Part shown: one piece after another, positions 34,222 through 45,706 of the stretch
Numbering within the stretch: the first letter of the stretch is position 1
How the letters are laid out: every line of letters begins with the position of its first letter
NCBI GenBank assembly: GCA_963854735.1
Contig: OY978104.1
Coordinates: 1,178,001-1,242,000 of the forward strand
Source: Marvania coccoides
Taxonomy: Eukaryota; Chlorophyta; Trebouxiophyceae; Chlorellales; Chlorellaceae
Length of the DNA stretch: 64,000 nucleotides
Direction of reading: 5' to 3'
Made by a program: the position numbers and the translations under genes
The notes under the pieces: generated by a model
Database searches by the model: none
Told to the model about the DNA's origin: nothing
The model's input: the letters and a program-made list of their open reading frames with translations, nothing else

Positions 34222-35757
34222 CTAGCGCCCAATCGCTGCGGCTGCTGCGCCTCCGCCGCTCCTGGCAGTGTGGGTGGGCCTCTCCCAGTTCCTCGCCCCA
34301 TCGCCTACCGCTACCGCCCCCCCTGCCCCCCCACCCTGCTCCATGTCGCCCCCAAACCGGTGCGGCCCGTTCTCGTCCGCCTCGAACCGCGTGGCATCCA
34401 GCTGAGAGTAATCCGCCGACAGCGCCCCCGACCCCGCCCTCGCCAGCACCCCAGCAAAGCTCTCCCCCCACCGAATGTCGCTCCACCCGTACGAGTGCCT
34501 TGCCTGCATCAGCGCGGACGTGGTCTCGTCGATGCCGTCCAGCAGCGCAATGAACTCAACGTCACGGTTCTCAACGTCGTCCGGGGTGGCCCCATACAGC
34601 GGAGAGCTGGGATCTATCCTGTGGTTGATGATGGAAGGCACCCCCAGCCACAGCCTCGAGGATCCGCTGACGTGGGTGAGCGGCAGTTCGTGGTAGCGGT
34701 ACTCCAATGGCCCATCGGGACCGCCCACGTGCTCTCGCCGCATCATCAGCAGCTGCACCTCCGGCTGCAGCACCTGGTGGTGCCGCAGGTTGGCTACGCG
34801 GAAGGACAGCCGGGAGAACCCATCTGGTGCGATGTGGCAGGTCAGGATGTTGGAGAAGCGGATGGTGGCGGCTCGACGGCCGGGCGCAGCAAATCGCGAG
34901 TACACCAGCCCCAGCAGCGCTGCCTGCATGAGCAGGCAGGTCAGCACCTGTGCCATGATGAAGAAATTGAGGATGTGGCAGTCTGGGTTGGGGGCTTGAT
35001 GGCCGTAGCCAATAGTGGCGGCGGTGATGACTGAGAACCACATCGCGTGTGAAAAGGAGTGCACGTTGGAGATGCAGTGCTCAGGCTGGGTGCGGTACAT
35101 GAGGGCGAAGACGCAGTACTGTGGGAGCAAAATGTATTTGGAGGGTTTATTAGTCGGGGAATCAAGAAAGGTGGGCGGGGTGTGGGGTTAAATTTGAAGG
35201 AAACGCTGGAAATACTTCGGTCTAAATTATTTGTTAGCTTCTAACTGACCATGATGACGTAGGAAGTTAGGAAGAAAACCATGAACAGCCAGGTGCGCAT
35301 CTGCAGATGAATACACAACCAATGAAATTAATAAGCGTAGCATGTCTGCCAGTGCCCAATGCTGATATCTTCACCCCCGAACTTCTACTCACGTTGACGA
35401 GGGTGTGGAACATGTCATTGTAGTAGTATGACCACTTCTTTGCGTTCAGGTGCTCCACAGTCAGGCGGTGGTACTTCCTGAAGAGGAAAATAAGCGCAGG
35501 ACATTAAAAACACTAGTACAGTACGAAAAAATGGCGATTGAAGCTCCGATATTCCCCCAGAAAGACAGCTTCAACCCTGTCTCCCACCTTTCGTTGAAGA
35601 GCCGTGGGGTGGCGGCGAAGGTGACCCGCCTGGCTTTGTCAGCGGCCTTTGGTTTGGGCGGTGGCGGGTTAACCGAAATGCGGTTGTCTGTATCTGCGTG
35701 CAGCACTCGGCGGAAGGGGCTATCCTCCACGGGCACCTCCAGCAAAGGCTGCTGCAT
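34222..35757 (-). CDS. Inward-rectifier type (Kir) potassium channel
   Basis: Four exons: 35588-35757, 35393-35477, 35250-35300 and 34222-35118 (400 aa). The ATG at 35757 (MQQPLLEV) is preferred; the frame is open further upstream. Order: basic N-terminus (KADKARRVTFAATPRLF), a short amphipathic stretch, transmembrane helix 1 (RTWLFMVFFLTSYVIM), pore helix and selectivity filter in SVITAATIGYGHQAP (TIGYG), transmembrane helix 2, then a beta-rich cytoplasmic domain with SRLSFRVANLRHHQVLQPEV and IDPSSPLYGATPDD, as in Kir channels. The C-terminus is Gly/Ala-rich. It should form tetrameric K+ channels in the plasma or an internal membrane. Confidence 0.88.
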
Positions 35758-36015
35758 TCCGTTCTGGGTTTTGGCAACAAAATGTAATTGAGGAACCCTA
35801 GTTTGAAGTCGAGGGACCTTCCTCACCTTCGAAAGGTGAGGAGCGGGCGCTCGAAGCTGCTTATTAGGCGCTTAAACAATTTAAAATCAAATAAAATCAG
35901 GCTCTCACGTACGTTGTGAGAGCTGAATTTTGTGAATGCAAATTTGCGCTACGAAATTGGCAAGGTGGGGCGTTAAGCCTGCAATCCGACATTGCAAAAA
36001 AAAAAATCTTGAAAC

Positions 36016-36805
36016 ATGGTACCACCCGCGACAGCAGCCGAGAGGTGACAATTGTATTCACTTTAGATCACTTGCAAATTTTATTTTCAATAGCCAACAC
36101 CCTTCATCTGTGCGTGCAGAGCGGACGATGAATTCGGATGCAGCCCCAGTGATCGTTTCAAGCTGGAGCTGGAGTTCGTGCAGTGCCTGGCGAGCCCAAA
36201 TTACTTGAACTGTGAGTGGCGGCGGTGAAAATTTATGGGGATACGGCTATCCCTTAAATATGTTTACTATTTTACTATTTTACTGTTGCCCTGTGCCTTT
36301 TGACTTTAATTCAATCCTCCATTCAATTTCCATTCCAGGGCTGGCTCAAAATCGCCACCTTGACAACCCCGACTTCATTGCATTTTTGGAATACCTACAG
36401 TACTGGAAACAGCCAGAGTACGCACGATTCATAGTGTAAGAGGGAATTTCAGTGTTCAAGCTTTCGGAATTAATCGTTAAAATATTAATAAAAAATCATT
36501 TCATAATAATAATAATAAAATCCTGCAGGTATCCACATTGCTTGTACTTTCTGGACCTGTTGCAGCGAAAAGAGTTCAGAACGGCCATAGCAAGCCCCAA
36601 TTACAAGGTTGGTGTTGATTACACCTTTCAGCGTGCTCTCTTTTGCCCCATGCAGTGCTTCTTCGTTCACTGTTTCATATTACTGTTTCTGCAGGAAATG
36701 GTGCACACCCAGCAGTTCTTTACGTGGCTGCACTCCCGTAACAATCGGCTCAAAGATGTGCAGCAGCAACTGGGCGATAAAGGCCAACCGCCACCTCCCG
36801 AGTGA
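36016..36805 (+). CDS. MED31: Mediator complex subunit 31 (SOH1)
   Basis: Five small exons: 36016-36044, 36120-36211, 36339-36435, 36529-36607 and 36695-36805 (135 aa), with GT-AG borders and phases 2, 1, 2, 0. The first exon is inferred from the only ATG that keeps frame. The protein shows the whole conserved MED31 core: RFKLELEFVQCLASPNYLN, LDNPDFIAFLEYLQYWKQPE, YPHCLYFLDLLQ and EFRTAIASPNY. MED31 belongs to the middle module of Mediator and supports RNA polymerase II transcription in the nucleus. The length matches other eukaryotes. Confidence 0.93.
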
Positions 36806-37113
36806 CAGAAGAGTGCCGCTGAGAGAGGAGCCGGATCAACTTGCTATGCGCAGCTGGCAGGGCGGATAACTGGCAGCGGGGCTGCTGGTGCATGAAGAAT
36901 GAATGAACGGCGTTCAGGTTGTTTGGGGGGGAGGCAAAAGAGCAGCAAACCTCAGCGGCCGCAGCACAAAGGTCACTGAAAATTTCATTTCACACCTCTG
37001 GAATGGAACTTTTTAAATTTAATATTTACCTCGGCCCGATTTGTAAGTTCTAATAATGATCCAGAAGCGACGATTGTAGTCTTCCCTGCTCGAAATCGAA
37101 AGCACGGGGCCTC
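36806..37113. other. Spacer, no gene seen
   Basis: 3' flank of MED31 up to the left inverted repeat of the mobile block. Contains a short G run near 36925. Confidence 0.4.
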
Positions 37114-37408
37114 TCACTGGGCCACCACTTTTAAGAAAGCTCTGGCCTCCACACCGTGTTTTAGAAGACGTCGCACGTCTTAAACAATTCGTATAATGTT
37201 ATTGAACCTCTGCAAGGCAAGCAGCCTCTGAATTTCGCACATTTTGGGAAAAAGAGGTGATCAACTTGCAAAGAACACCCACCCTATTTGGTTCAGCCTG
37301 CCACACCATTCTCTGGCGCGTAATTCCGATTGTTTATGCCACCCGTGGATATAATCAGCACGCGTGAGCCACTTTTTCGGCCATTGTTGAAGCATTTCCC
37401 TCTCGAGG

Positions 37409-40379
37409 ATGGAAACCTGTCCTACCAACAGCCAGCCAGGGAACACTGTAAGTTTCAAATTATACAATATGTGATGTACTGCGAGTTATATTTTATTGCA
37501 ATGTGTCAATTGTTGTCTCAATTTTGTGACTCTTTTCAACATTTGATCTGATTTTCGGCACTGCGCAGGACTCCTTCGTGGGCCGTGCGCATGGTTTACG
37601 CGACCTGGCCAGTCAGAATCCTGACTGGGAGATCCACGAGCGCAGAAATATGCCTTATCCGTACGGTAACCTCCCCAAAAGTGCATGGGGGAAAAAAATG
37701 GTCCACATCGTCCACGGCTGCAAGTTTGGGAAGAAGGAAACTGAGAGTCGTTGTCCTGAGAGCGAACAGAAAGCGACCGCCAAGGTCGGCTGCCCCTGGG
37801 AACTCGTGGTGGTGGGTTGGGCGGACCGCCCCGGCGAGCTCTACATCTTCGACAGGCATGGGCACGTTGGGCACGTGCCTGGAGCTGGGCTAGATCAACG
37901 GCTCCGCAATATCCTCCCTCGCGTGAAAGAGGAGGCGCTACCGGTACCGGATATTTGAAATTTGAAATTTGTCAGCGCCATATATAACTATTTTTCTATA
38001 CCTTCTGCAGCTGCTGAAGTACGGCATGACCCCATTCAGGGTGCTGCAGGTGCTGGAGGAGAAGTTCAACTTCGGCATCGGCTCCGACGGCAACTTCAAC
38101 TCGAGACAGCTGCCCACGCTGCGGGAGCTTCAAAACCTCCAGAAAACTGTGCAGCACGAGCTCCGCCCCAACAGAAACGACAGCCTCAGCCTGCAGCATC
38201 TCGTAGACGGCCTGAAGCACGGCAGCCCTGGCGTCGTGCTCAAGTACCGCCCCCAAGTGATGGACGACGGGAAAATCACGCAGCACTTCATGCTGGTCCT
38301 GTCCACCCCCTTCCTCACCCGCATGCTGAAGACCTTTGGGAGCCGCCTCGTCTTCATGGACGCCACCTATGGGATGATCAAGTACGGCTACCCCCTCATC
38401 TCCATCGTCGTCCGGGACGAGTTCACCAACGCCGTGCCGGTGGCGTTCTGCATAGCGGACAGCGAGGAGGCCGCTACGTACGAGGAGTTCTTGAAGATTG
38501 TGGCTGAGGTAAATTTGACAGTTCAATTTATAAATCACCGAGCGTCAATACCTTTGATTTATTTCAAATTTCCTCACTATTTTGAGTTAATCACTGTGAA
38601 ATTTATTCATAATATTGTCCAATCTATCGTTACAGGCGGCGGACTTCAAGTTCGACTCCATCATGATCGACAAGTCTCCTGCAGAGATGGCGGCGTGTCA
38701 GGCGCTGGACATCAAGTTCCTGCTCTGCATCTTCCACGCCATGCAGGCCATCGAGCGCTTCTGCAAGTCTCACAAAAGTGGCGTGCAGGGCGTGGAGAAG
38801 AAAGGCCTGCGGCTCAATATCTACGCAGCGCTGCGGGGCGTCATGCGGTCCACCTCAGAGGCGGAGTTCAAGGCCAACTCTGAGGCTTTCAAGCGGCGCT
38901 TGACCGATGACGGGGATCTTGGCAATTATCCAGCCTTGGTCAGCTACTACGCGGCGGAGTGGGAGTCGTGTGCTGTGCGCTGGGCAATGTTCGGCCGCCG
39001 TGGGCTGGACGACCTCCAGAGCAACACCAACAACCTCGCTGAGTCCGCGCAGTACAAGATCAAGTACCATTTCAGCGGAAAGAAGGTGGGGAAGCGCGTA
39101 GACGACGTGGTGCGGCTCCTTCTCAAGGCAATGCAACACTACTTGGCCGACCGCTTACGCAAACACTCCGGCATGGTGCGCACTGGGGCAGAGGCGGCCG
39201 ACGAATCGTATGCGAAGCGGGTGGAGCGGGTAGAAAAGCTGCCGAACGGGGTGACTCGGGTGGATGCGGGGGTAGGGCGGTGCCGCGTTCGCAGCGCCAA
39301 CAAGGTGTGCCCTTTTAAGAGTCATGACACGGTTATCGGCGACTTGTCGTGTGACTGCGGTGCTGACGGTGTGTGCCACCACCTCCATGCCGCCGCCAAC
39401 AAGTTCCCCTACACCTCAGATTTGCTGAAGTCCACAGCAGCTGCTTGCGCTGAGAAGCACAAATCTGGTGAGAAAAGGCATTCATTCTCTACAATGCTCT
39501 CTCCAAGGTTAAAATTGTATAAATTCTTCTGGTTCTTTGCCTTCATTCACGAATATATAATCAAGAATTCAAATAAGACAAGTAATATCGCTTCAAATTC
39601 AAACTTCATTTTTTCATCCAGGCGCTGCGAAGTTCACCAATCTCCCCGGCAGCCAAGAGGGTGAAAAGCTTTTCTTGTCCCCCAACCTCGCCGGCAACGG
39701 CAGCGCTGTCATCAGCGCGTTGGAGGGCATTTGCAGCTGCCCCGTCTACGATGTCGCCCGCGTGTGCCCCCACCTCCTCGCTGGCGCCTCCCTGCCGGAA
39801 GTTGGGGCTATCCTGCACCTAGAGGAGCCCCCTGACATCGTGGAGGTTGCGCGGCCTGCTCGCATGGGCCCATCTCCGGAGAAGGAGCCGCTGATCTCTC
39901 TTGGCGCTGCGAAAAAAGAGTTGGATGCGCTCACGACCGCGATGAAGACGGCGCAGCCTAGGATGAAGCTGGGACCAATGAGGATGGAGGTAAAGCGCAC
40001 CGTGCAAGGCATAATGGCTGCCCTCCCCTCCATTTCAGAGGATGTTGCCGCAGCGCACCTGCCGGCGCTGAAGGCCACATTCCAGCAAATAAAAGAGGCG
40101 GAGCAGAAGTTTGCGGCCACACAAGTGCAGGTGGGCAAGCAGCAGACGCGGGCTGCGGGGCGCCGCGTGGAGAGGCCGCTTTTCGCCGGGAGGACGAGCG
40201 GGCGCAGCAAGGGCCACTTCACAGCCGGAGGAGGCCGCGGCGAAGAGGAGGAGGTCACAGCAGAGTTCTCGCACGTGAAATCTGCTGGGAGGCCGAAAAC
40301 CGGCGCGCGTGGGTGCGAGAGGCGGGGCTACTTGTCTCCGGCAGGCGGCAAGGCGGCGGAGGGAGACGATAATTTTTAA
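37409..40379 (+). CDS. MULE transposase with SWIM zinc finger (FAR1-like)
   Basis: Five exons: 37409-37447, 37569 to 37922 or 37943, 38011-38508, 38636-39467 and 39622-40379 (about 833 aa). The first exon is inferred from the ATG that keeps phase. Features in order are an N-terminal region with Cys/His spacing (GCKF...CPESEQKATAKVGCPWEL) resembling WRKY/GCM or FAR1 DNA-binding domains, the MULE catalytic core with VFMDATYGMIKYGYPL (first Asp) and SIMIDKSPAEMAAC (second Asp), NNLAESAQYKIKYHF (probable catalytic Glu), then a SWIM finger CDCGADGVCHH. The C-terminus is basic and Gly/Arg-rich. The frame is intact and the catalytic residues are kept, so it is either active or domesticated. Confidence 0.85.
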
Positions 40380-41006
40380 ATTACACTACTTTTTACTCAT
40401 TGATAGCTTTATTTATTTATTTTTGAATTTTTGGAATTGAATTCACTGTGTTTCCTCTCCGGAAAATGATGTAAACTGTATGTGCAATAAAATTGGAGGA
40501 GTGCATACAATTCCACGAGGCGTGCCAATGGGACCTTAATCGAGCTTCAAGAAATCATTATAAATAATGTTTATTAATAAGAAGCGGTGGGCGTAGTGTT
40601 GGCGGCTCGCAATTGTACGCTGAAAGTGTGTGAACTGCCGATCTCAACAAGCATGTGAAAACTCCAAAAACAATCGCGCCAAGTTACAACAGCCTGCGGA
40701 GCTATCAAATATAATACTAAAAAAAATTGTGTCCAGCGCAAAGGGTGTCATAATACTGTTTCGCACCCCCAAAAATGTTCAACTGATGAGAGTACGAAGG
40801 CCAAGAATCGCTGTACTTTGCTCCAATTTAGAGCTTAAACCCATACAGAATGGAGTATAAAAATTTAAATAAAGAATCTACACGCACGAGGAGGTGCGCC
40901 AAGTGTCTGGCAGTAAAAATTGTGTCAACGTGCCGGTGGACAACGGCAAAGAGTTCAAATTATAGTGTTCAAATTATACGTATTAAAAATCTCCAGGGAG
41001 GCGCAT
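40380..41006. other. Spacer between convergent transposon genes
   Basis: AT-rich, with shared 3' flanks of the two genes. No further coding sequence. Confidence 0.4.
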
Positions 41007-42484
41007 TTACAATTCAAGGTTACACAAAGCTTGAGCAGCCTCGTCTTCCGTAATTTTTTCTTGCTCTGCCGCCATTGAAACAAATTTTTCAAGTTGAGAA
41101 ATCTTCGATGCTCGTGAGTGGGGCTCCTTCAGGACAAGATCCAACTGACCGCCATCAAGCAGCTGCGAAAGAAAATCGTCATATTTATCAGCGGGAATTT
41201 TTATACATTCAACATCCTGCACCGGCTCGATGGTGCGTTTTAACGGCTGCGCTCCTTTTTCGTTGACATGAAGGTACGAATTCTTCACGGAAACCACCAC
41301 ATCACCCACATCCAGCTTTATTTGAGAGTATTGCGCGGCCCAGCTCTCCACGAAGCCCTCCAGCGGCGGATTTCGGATGTAACGACCGCCGACCACCATC
41401 ACCCGCTGCCCGGTTGCGGACGGGGCCACGCAGAGATGGGCTGAGAGAGGCAGCACCACGTAGTTCTCGGGGTTGGCGGGCCGCTTACGCTTCTTGTTGT
41501 CCACCACCTTGTTGTTGTCCAACACAATGCCTTTCCTTTCGACCCCCACAATCACCGCTTGGTCATTTGAATTGAGGCGCTGCACAACCTTCCCTACAGC
41601 CATAGTCGGGGTAATCAACGTAATAGAGTCATCGGGAAGGGGGAGGCAACGCTCAGGTGGAGGCGTACGGGCTCGTTGGGCTGCCGCCGCCACCGCGCAA
41701 GCTCGACGCTCCTCATTTTCCAACAGTTTGGGCAGCACTCCTTCTAAATAAAATATGTGGGCGGCCGGGAGCAGATGTTCGAACCACAGAGCCTGCGATT
41801 GGTCATCCCAAGGCACGTCCCAAAACGCCAAATTGTCGCCCACGCCTGCCACGACCGCCGCTTTTGGAGGGCTGCCAAGCCAATCCACGAGCTCAGAGCT
41901 CACGGCAATCGCGAGCTGCATGACGACCTGACACTCTGCTGCCCTGGGGAGGTCATCAGGTTCCCTTGAGGGGGCCTTAACCTCTAAAATGAAGGCCTCA
42001 GACCTGGCTTCGTTCACCACCCAGTAGTCCATCGATGCGCTTAAGTGCGGGTAGTCTGGATGCAGGAGAAGGCCAACTTCGTGAAGCTTGTAGACGCCCC
42101 CCTTTCTCTTCTGCGATTTAGATGATAGAACCAGGTGAAATGGGGCGAAATCGCCTTCAGAAACGGAGGTAAGTAGCTTACCTGAAGATCAAGGATGTAA
42201 TTGTCAGCGATGCTGCGCTGCAGATCGATCCCCCGCTGCATGTGCGTGGTAACCTTAGGCGGGTTAAATATTTCGTGAAGAACATCCTCGATAGAGGGGT
42301 GTGAAACGAGCCCAGCGATGACCGCAATTCTGCTGGCTGTAACTCGCAGTTGCCGCTCATCATGCCACTGTTCTGAGCCCTGCTCCATCTTAAATAATTC
42401 CTTGGCCTTCACTGAACAATAATCACGTGTCCCCATGGCCTCCATTTGCCGCATCTGGATCGGGTCGATGGACATCGATGCCAT
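41007..42484 (-). CDS. YqaJ-like (lambda exonuclease fold) nuclease
   Basis: Two exons: 42182-42484 and 41007-42110 (468 aa), GT-AG, phase 0. The N-terminal domain has the YqaJ pattern: GSEQWHDERQLRVTASRIA, MQRGIDLQRSIADNYI, then LLLHPDYPHLSASMDY with the catalytic Asp and FILEVKAPS, the E-x-K half of the PD-(D/E)XK motif. Such enzymes are 5'-3' exonucleases acting with single-strand annealing proteins. The roughly 250-residue C-terminal part is unassigned and Lys/Arg-containing. The position next to a MULE transposase and inside the same inverted repeats suggests it is cargo or an accessory of that transposon. Confidence 0.75.
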
Positions 42485-42635
42485 ATTTAAAGTTTAGACT
42501 GCAATTCAAGTTGCCTGAAGCATAAAGCTAACATTAATGATCCCATGCATTGATTAAATGCGGCGAAACGTGCCGAAACGCTCGGAAAAGCGCGGAGTGC
42601 CCTTAAAAGTGGTGGCCCAGTGATCGTGTTCTTGC

Positions 42636-43202
42636 AAACTAGATTCCCGGTTCAGGCTTACCCCCCCCCCTCGGGCGCAAAATTAGGTTTCGTTCGTCAA
42701 AACCGTGCACATTGAATTTTGGCCTTTCTGAGCCCTGTGAGCCTCTAATTCATGTAAAATCGATAAATGCATCGTTTATCCACCTCGAGAAAAGCGAGGA
42801 AGTGCCCAGAGGGTGCATATTTTCAAATGGATTGGGTTCAGGTCACCATTTTCGACGGTGCACCGCGGTGTCAAGGAAATTTACAAGGAAACAGGGCCTG
42901 TAGCAAGCGAGGAGGAGATTGATGAGGAGGAGATTGATGAGGAGCTGAGTGAGGAGAGTGAGTGAAGGGTGGCGGCGGTATGAAAAATAGTCTCTTGTGA
43001 CTCGAATTTTTATTTTAAAGTATGTTTTTATAAATTATTCATGCATATATACACGTAGCAGGTGTCCAGAGCACTTAAACGCACAGTTAGGGGGTTCTCA
43101 GCAGCTTGACGAAGTATAACTAACGAACGAAAATCCCCCCCCCCCCCCCCAACCTCGCCGGGGAAAATGTTAGCCTGAACCGGGAATCTAGTTTAGTCGG
43201 CC
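42636..43202 (+). mobile_element. Harbinger-like MITE, copy 1 (left end damaged)
   Basis: About 567 bp, aligning end to end with the reverse complement of 62321-62894. The right terminal inverted repeat is intact (GTTTAGTCGGCC at 43191-43202) and followed by TTA. The left repeat keeps AAACTAGATTCCCGGTTCAG, but its outermost eight bases differ. It has a poly-C run at 43137-43150 and an open frame ending near 42965 with an acidic tail (ASEEEIDEEEIDEELSEESE) conserved in the other copy. Confidence 0.85.
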
Positions 43203-43599
43203 TTACAGCACAAACACATGGAGCTGGCCACGGGTACGGGGACCTGCACAAATAAATAGGGAAGAAAAAAACGAATGAATGAGCAAATTTGTCGGTGCGC
43301 TACAGGTATCCAGGAAAACGATTATAAAAAATAAGAGAAAGGAGCGGCGACCAAGAAAAGCCTCAGGCAAGAGTATGTTATCAGCAAGGTGCTACTCAGT
43401 CTTAGATGTTCTGGATAATTTTTGCAATGCATCCTCGGCTAAAAAACTTTGGCACGCCGGTCCCCTATTTATATATATATTTGTTATTATAAAAGAAAAG
43501 AATCAGACGGAAGCAAACAACGTATGCTTGATCCTCACCTGAAGACTGAAGCATAGCGTACTGGCATTGACTGCCGATCGTCGCTTTCTTCCTTCCTCG
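43203..43599. other. Spacer, no gene seen
   Basis: 3' flank of PAF1 and the edge of the MITE; AT-rich with no supported gene. Confidence 0.4.
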
Positions 43600-45244
43600 T
43601 CAGTCATCGTCAGAGTCGCTGCCAAACACATTGCGCATCATCTTGGCAGTCGCATCCACATCCACCGCTGCCTCCGCCTCTTGCTGCTGCTGCTGCTGTG
43701 CCTCTTTTACTCCTACCGCTGCTGCCTCTCCTTCTGCATCATCCATCTCAACATCACCCCCCTCTGCTTCCGCTGCTGACGGTAACTCCGCTGCTGCTCC
43801 TGTCGCTACTGGCATCTGCTCCCCCTGCACCTGCTCTCCCTCCACAGCACCACCACCGCCGCCGCCCTCCTCTTTAGCAATCTCCAGAACGAACTTCTCC
43901 GGCTGCACAAAGGCGTCTGCCTCCTCCGCAGCTGCCGCCTGCACCCCGCGCTTCCGCTTGCGCAGCCCCACCTTGGTGTTGAGGTCCGCGTACCCCACGT
44001 GATCCTCTGCCACCCGAAACAGGTACGTTTGACCCCGTTCGTCGTATCGCACCTGAGAGTCGTACTCACGAACCCACTCATAGTCGCCACACAGGGAAGC
44101 GGCAGGCATAGCCACCGCGCCGTCGCCGATCTGCACCACTGGGGGCGGTACCGACGGCACCATCAGCGCCACGAAGCGGTCCACAGCCCCTGAGTCCCGC
44201 CGCCGCACGAACGACTTCAGCTGCATCGCCTGCACCGCTCGGGCTCGCTCCTCCTCCGGCATCTTCGCCACACGCTCCACGTCTGCGGTGGGGTTGCCGT
44301 CGAAGGTGGCCACCACGCAGGACCACCCCTCCAACAGCTGGTCTGGCAAGATGGGCAGCACCTCTAGGGGCGTTGCTGCAAGGTTCTTGGGGTGCACAGG
44401 GGGCAGTTTCGCTGCCTCGAACGACGCCTCGATGGTTTCGATCTGCGCCGCAAGGGCGGCTTCCCCAGGGGAGCTGTCCGCGCGCGCTTTCGCAGCCTTG
44501 GCGGCGCCTGCACCTGAGCCTCTTCGCCCGCCTCCAGCAAAGTCGTTCGTGATGTACTTGGTGCGCATGAGCCAGGACACGTCGGCAGCGCCTTCGCGGC
44601 GCGCTCTGCTGTGCGGCTGGCGCATCCCGGGCTTGGCGGCGCCCCCAAGGGAGTTGCCGCCCCTCACCGGCAGCTCTCCCTCCTCCACCAACGAAGCGTC
44701 TTCTGGGTCCATGGGCGGGGGTTCGTTGGGCGCGTTGTATCGCTCGATGTCCAGGGCGTTGATGGGGATGCCCAGGTCTGCTGGGAATATCATGTCCCGC
44801 TTCATTTCCTTCTCCAGCGACGTCAGCTTGAAGGCGCCCAGCTCAGCAGGGTTGAGGGGCGGCAGCAGCATCTTGGGGTCGCAGGGGATCTGTGCGAAAA
44901 GGGGAGAAAGCGATAGGGGGCTATGGTTTAAAGTAGGCATTTTTTAGAGGTTGAAAGGCAATTCTCTGCTCTCACCTCTGGGAGGTCGTTCTTGAAGCGG
45001 ACGTTGCACAGAAACCGCGCCCCATCCTTGCGCAGCGCGTTATCTCCCCATCGGATCATGAGTTGAAAGTCCCGACCGCTCTTGCTGGGCTCAGACTGCA
45101 CGAGATGGAGGGGAAAAAATGATACTGTTGAGCAAAGAAAAAAGTAAGTTGCAGTGAGAGTAGTCCACTTTTATAAAAAAAGAGACCATCGAGTATCCAT
45201 CCGCTGCATACCTTGGGCCTGTGAGCCCCATCCTGCCTCGACAT
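43600..45244 (-). CDS. PAF1: PAF1 complex subunit Paf1
   Basis: Three exons: 45212-45244, 44976-45095 and 43600-44889 (480 aa), GT-AG and phase 0 throughout. The start MSRQDGAHRPK is followed by DFQLMIRWGDNALRKDGARF and FKNDLPEIPCDPKMLLPPLN, the strongly conserved N-terminus of Paf1. TSLEKEMKRDMIFPADLGIP then continues the family pattern. The C-terminal half ends in a Gln/Glu/Ala-rich low-complexity region and an acidic SDSDDD tip, as in other Paf1 proteins. It acts in the nucleus with elongating RNA polymerase II, promoting histone modification. Converges with no immediate neighbour; the start faces the NicO gene about 460 bp away. Confidence 0.92.
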
Positions 45245-45706
45245 TGGGTTAATTTAAAAAGGGGACGGCCACACCAGAGGGCAACAACCACCTCAAAGGG
45301 TGAAAAATACAAATGTGCCACAATCAATCAGAGCAGCATGTCGAACGAGAGCGCTTGAAGGCTGAGCAAATAAGTGTTTGATGAAAAAAATGGAGCAGCC
45401 CGGAAGAGTGATTCCCAACAGGCGTGGGCCGACCTCGAAAATCAGGGCATAAATGAAATTATGCAGGATTGAAACAGCGTGCAAGTCTCGAGTTTGGGCC
45501 GTTACCCTGCCCTTCGAAAGAAAAGCCGATTTGGCGAGTCTAAATCCTTCTCCAGCCCTTAATTGTTGACGCATTGGATTTAATTTAACGATAACATAGT
45601 GCTCAATCATCCGCAAATCCGCGGTACCCGCCATCGCAACAGTTTTGAAAAATAAATCTCCAGCTCGATGGCACAGTGAAGTGACGGCCAGGGGTTGCAG
45701 CGCATA

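Larger units (their letters stand above)
37114..42623. mobile_element. Putative MULE-type element carrying transposase and YqaJ nuclease
   Basis: A perfect 22-bp inverted repeat (37114-37135 and 42602-42623; core ACTGGGCCACCACTTTTAAG) brackets two convergent genes: a MULE transposase and a YqaJ-like exonuclease. Homology beyond the 22 bp is weak and no clear 8-9 bp target duplication is visible at the repeat edges, so the exact ends are uncertain. The distance, about 5.5 kb, and the gene content fit a DNA transposon. A Harbinger-like MITE begins 13 bp beyond the right repeat. Confidence 0.55.
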
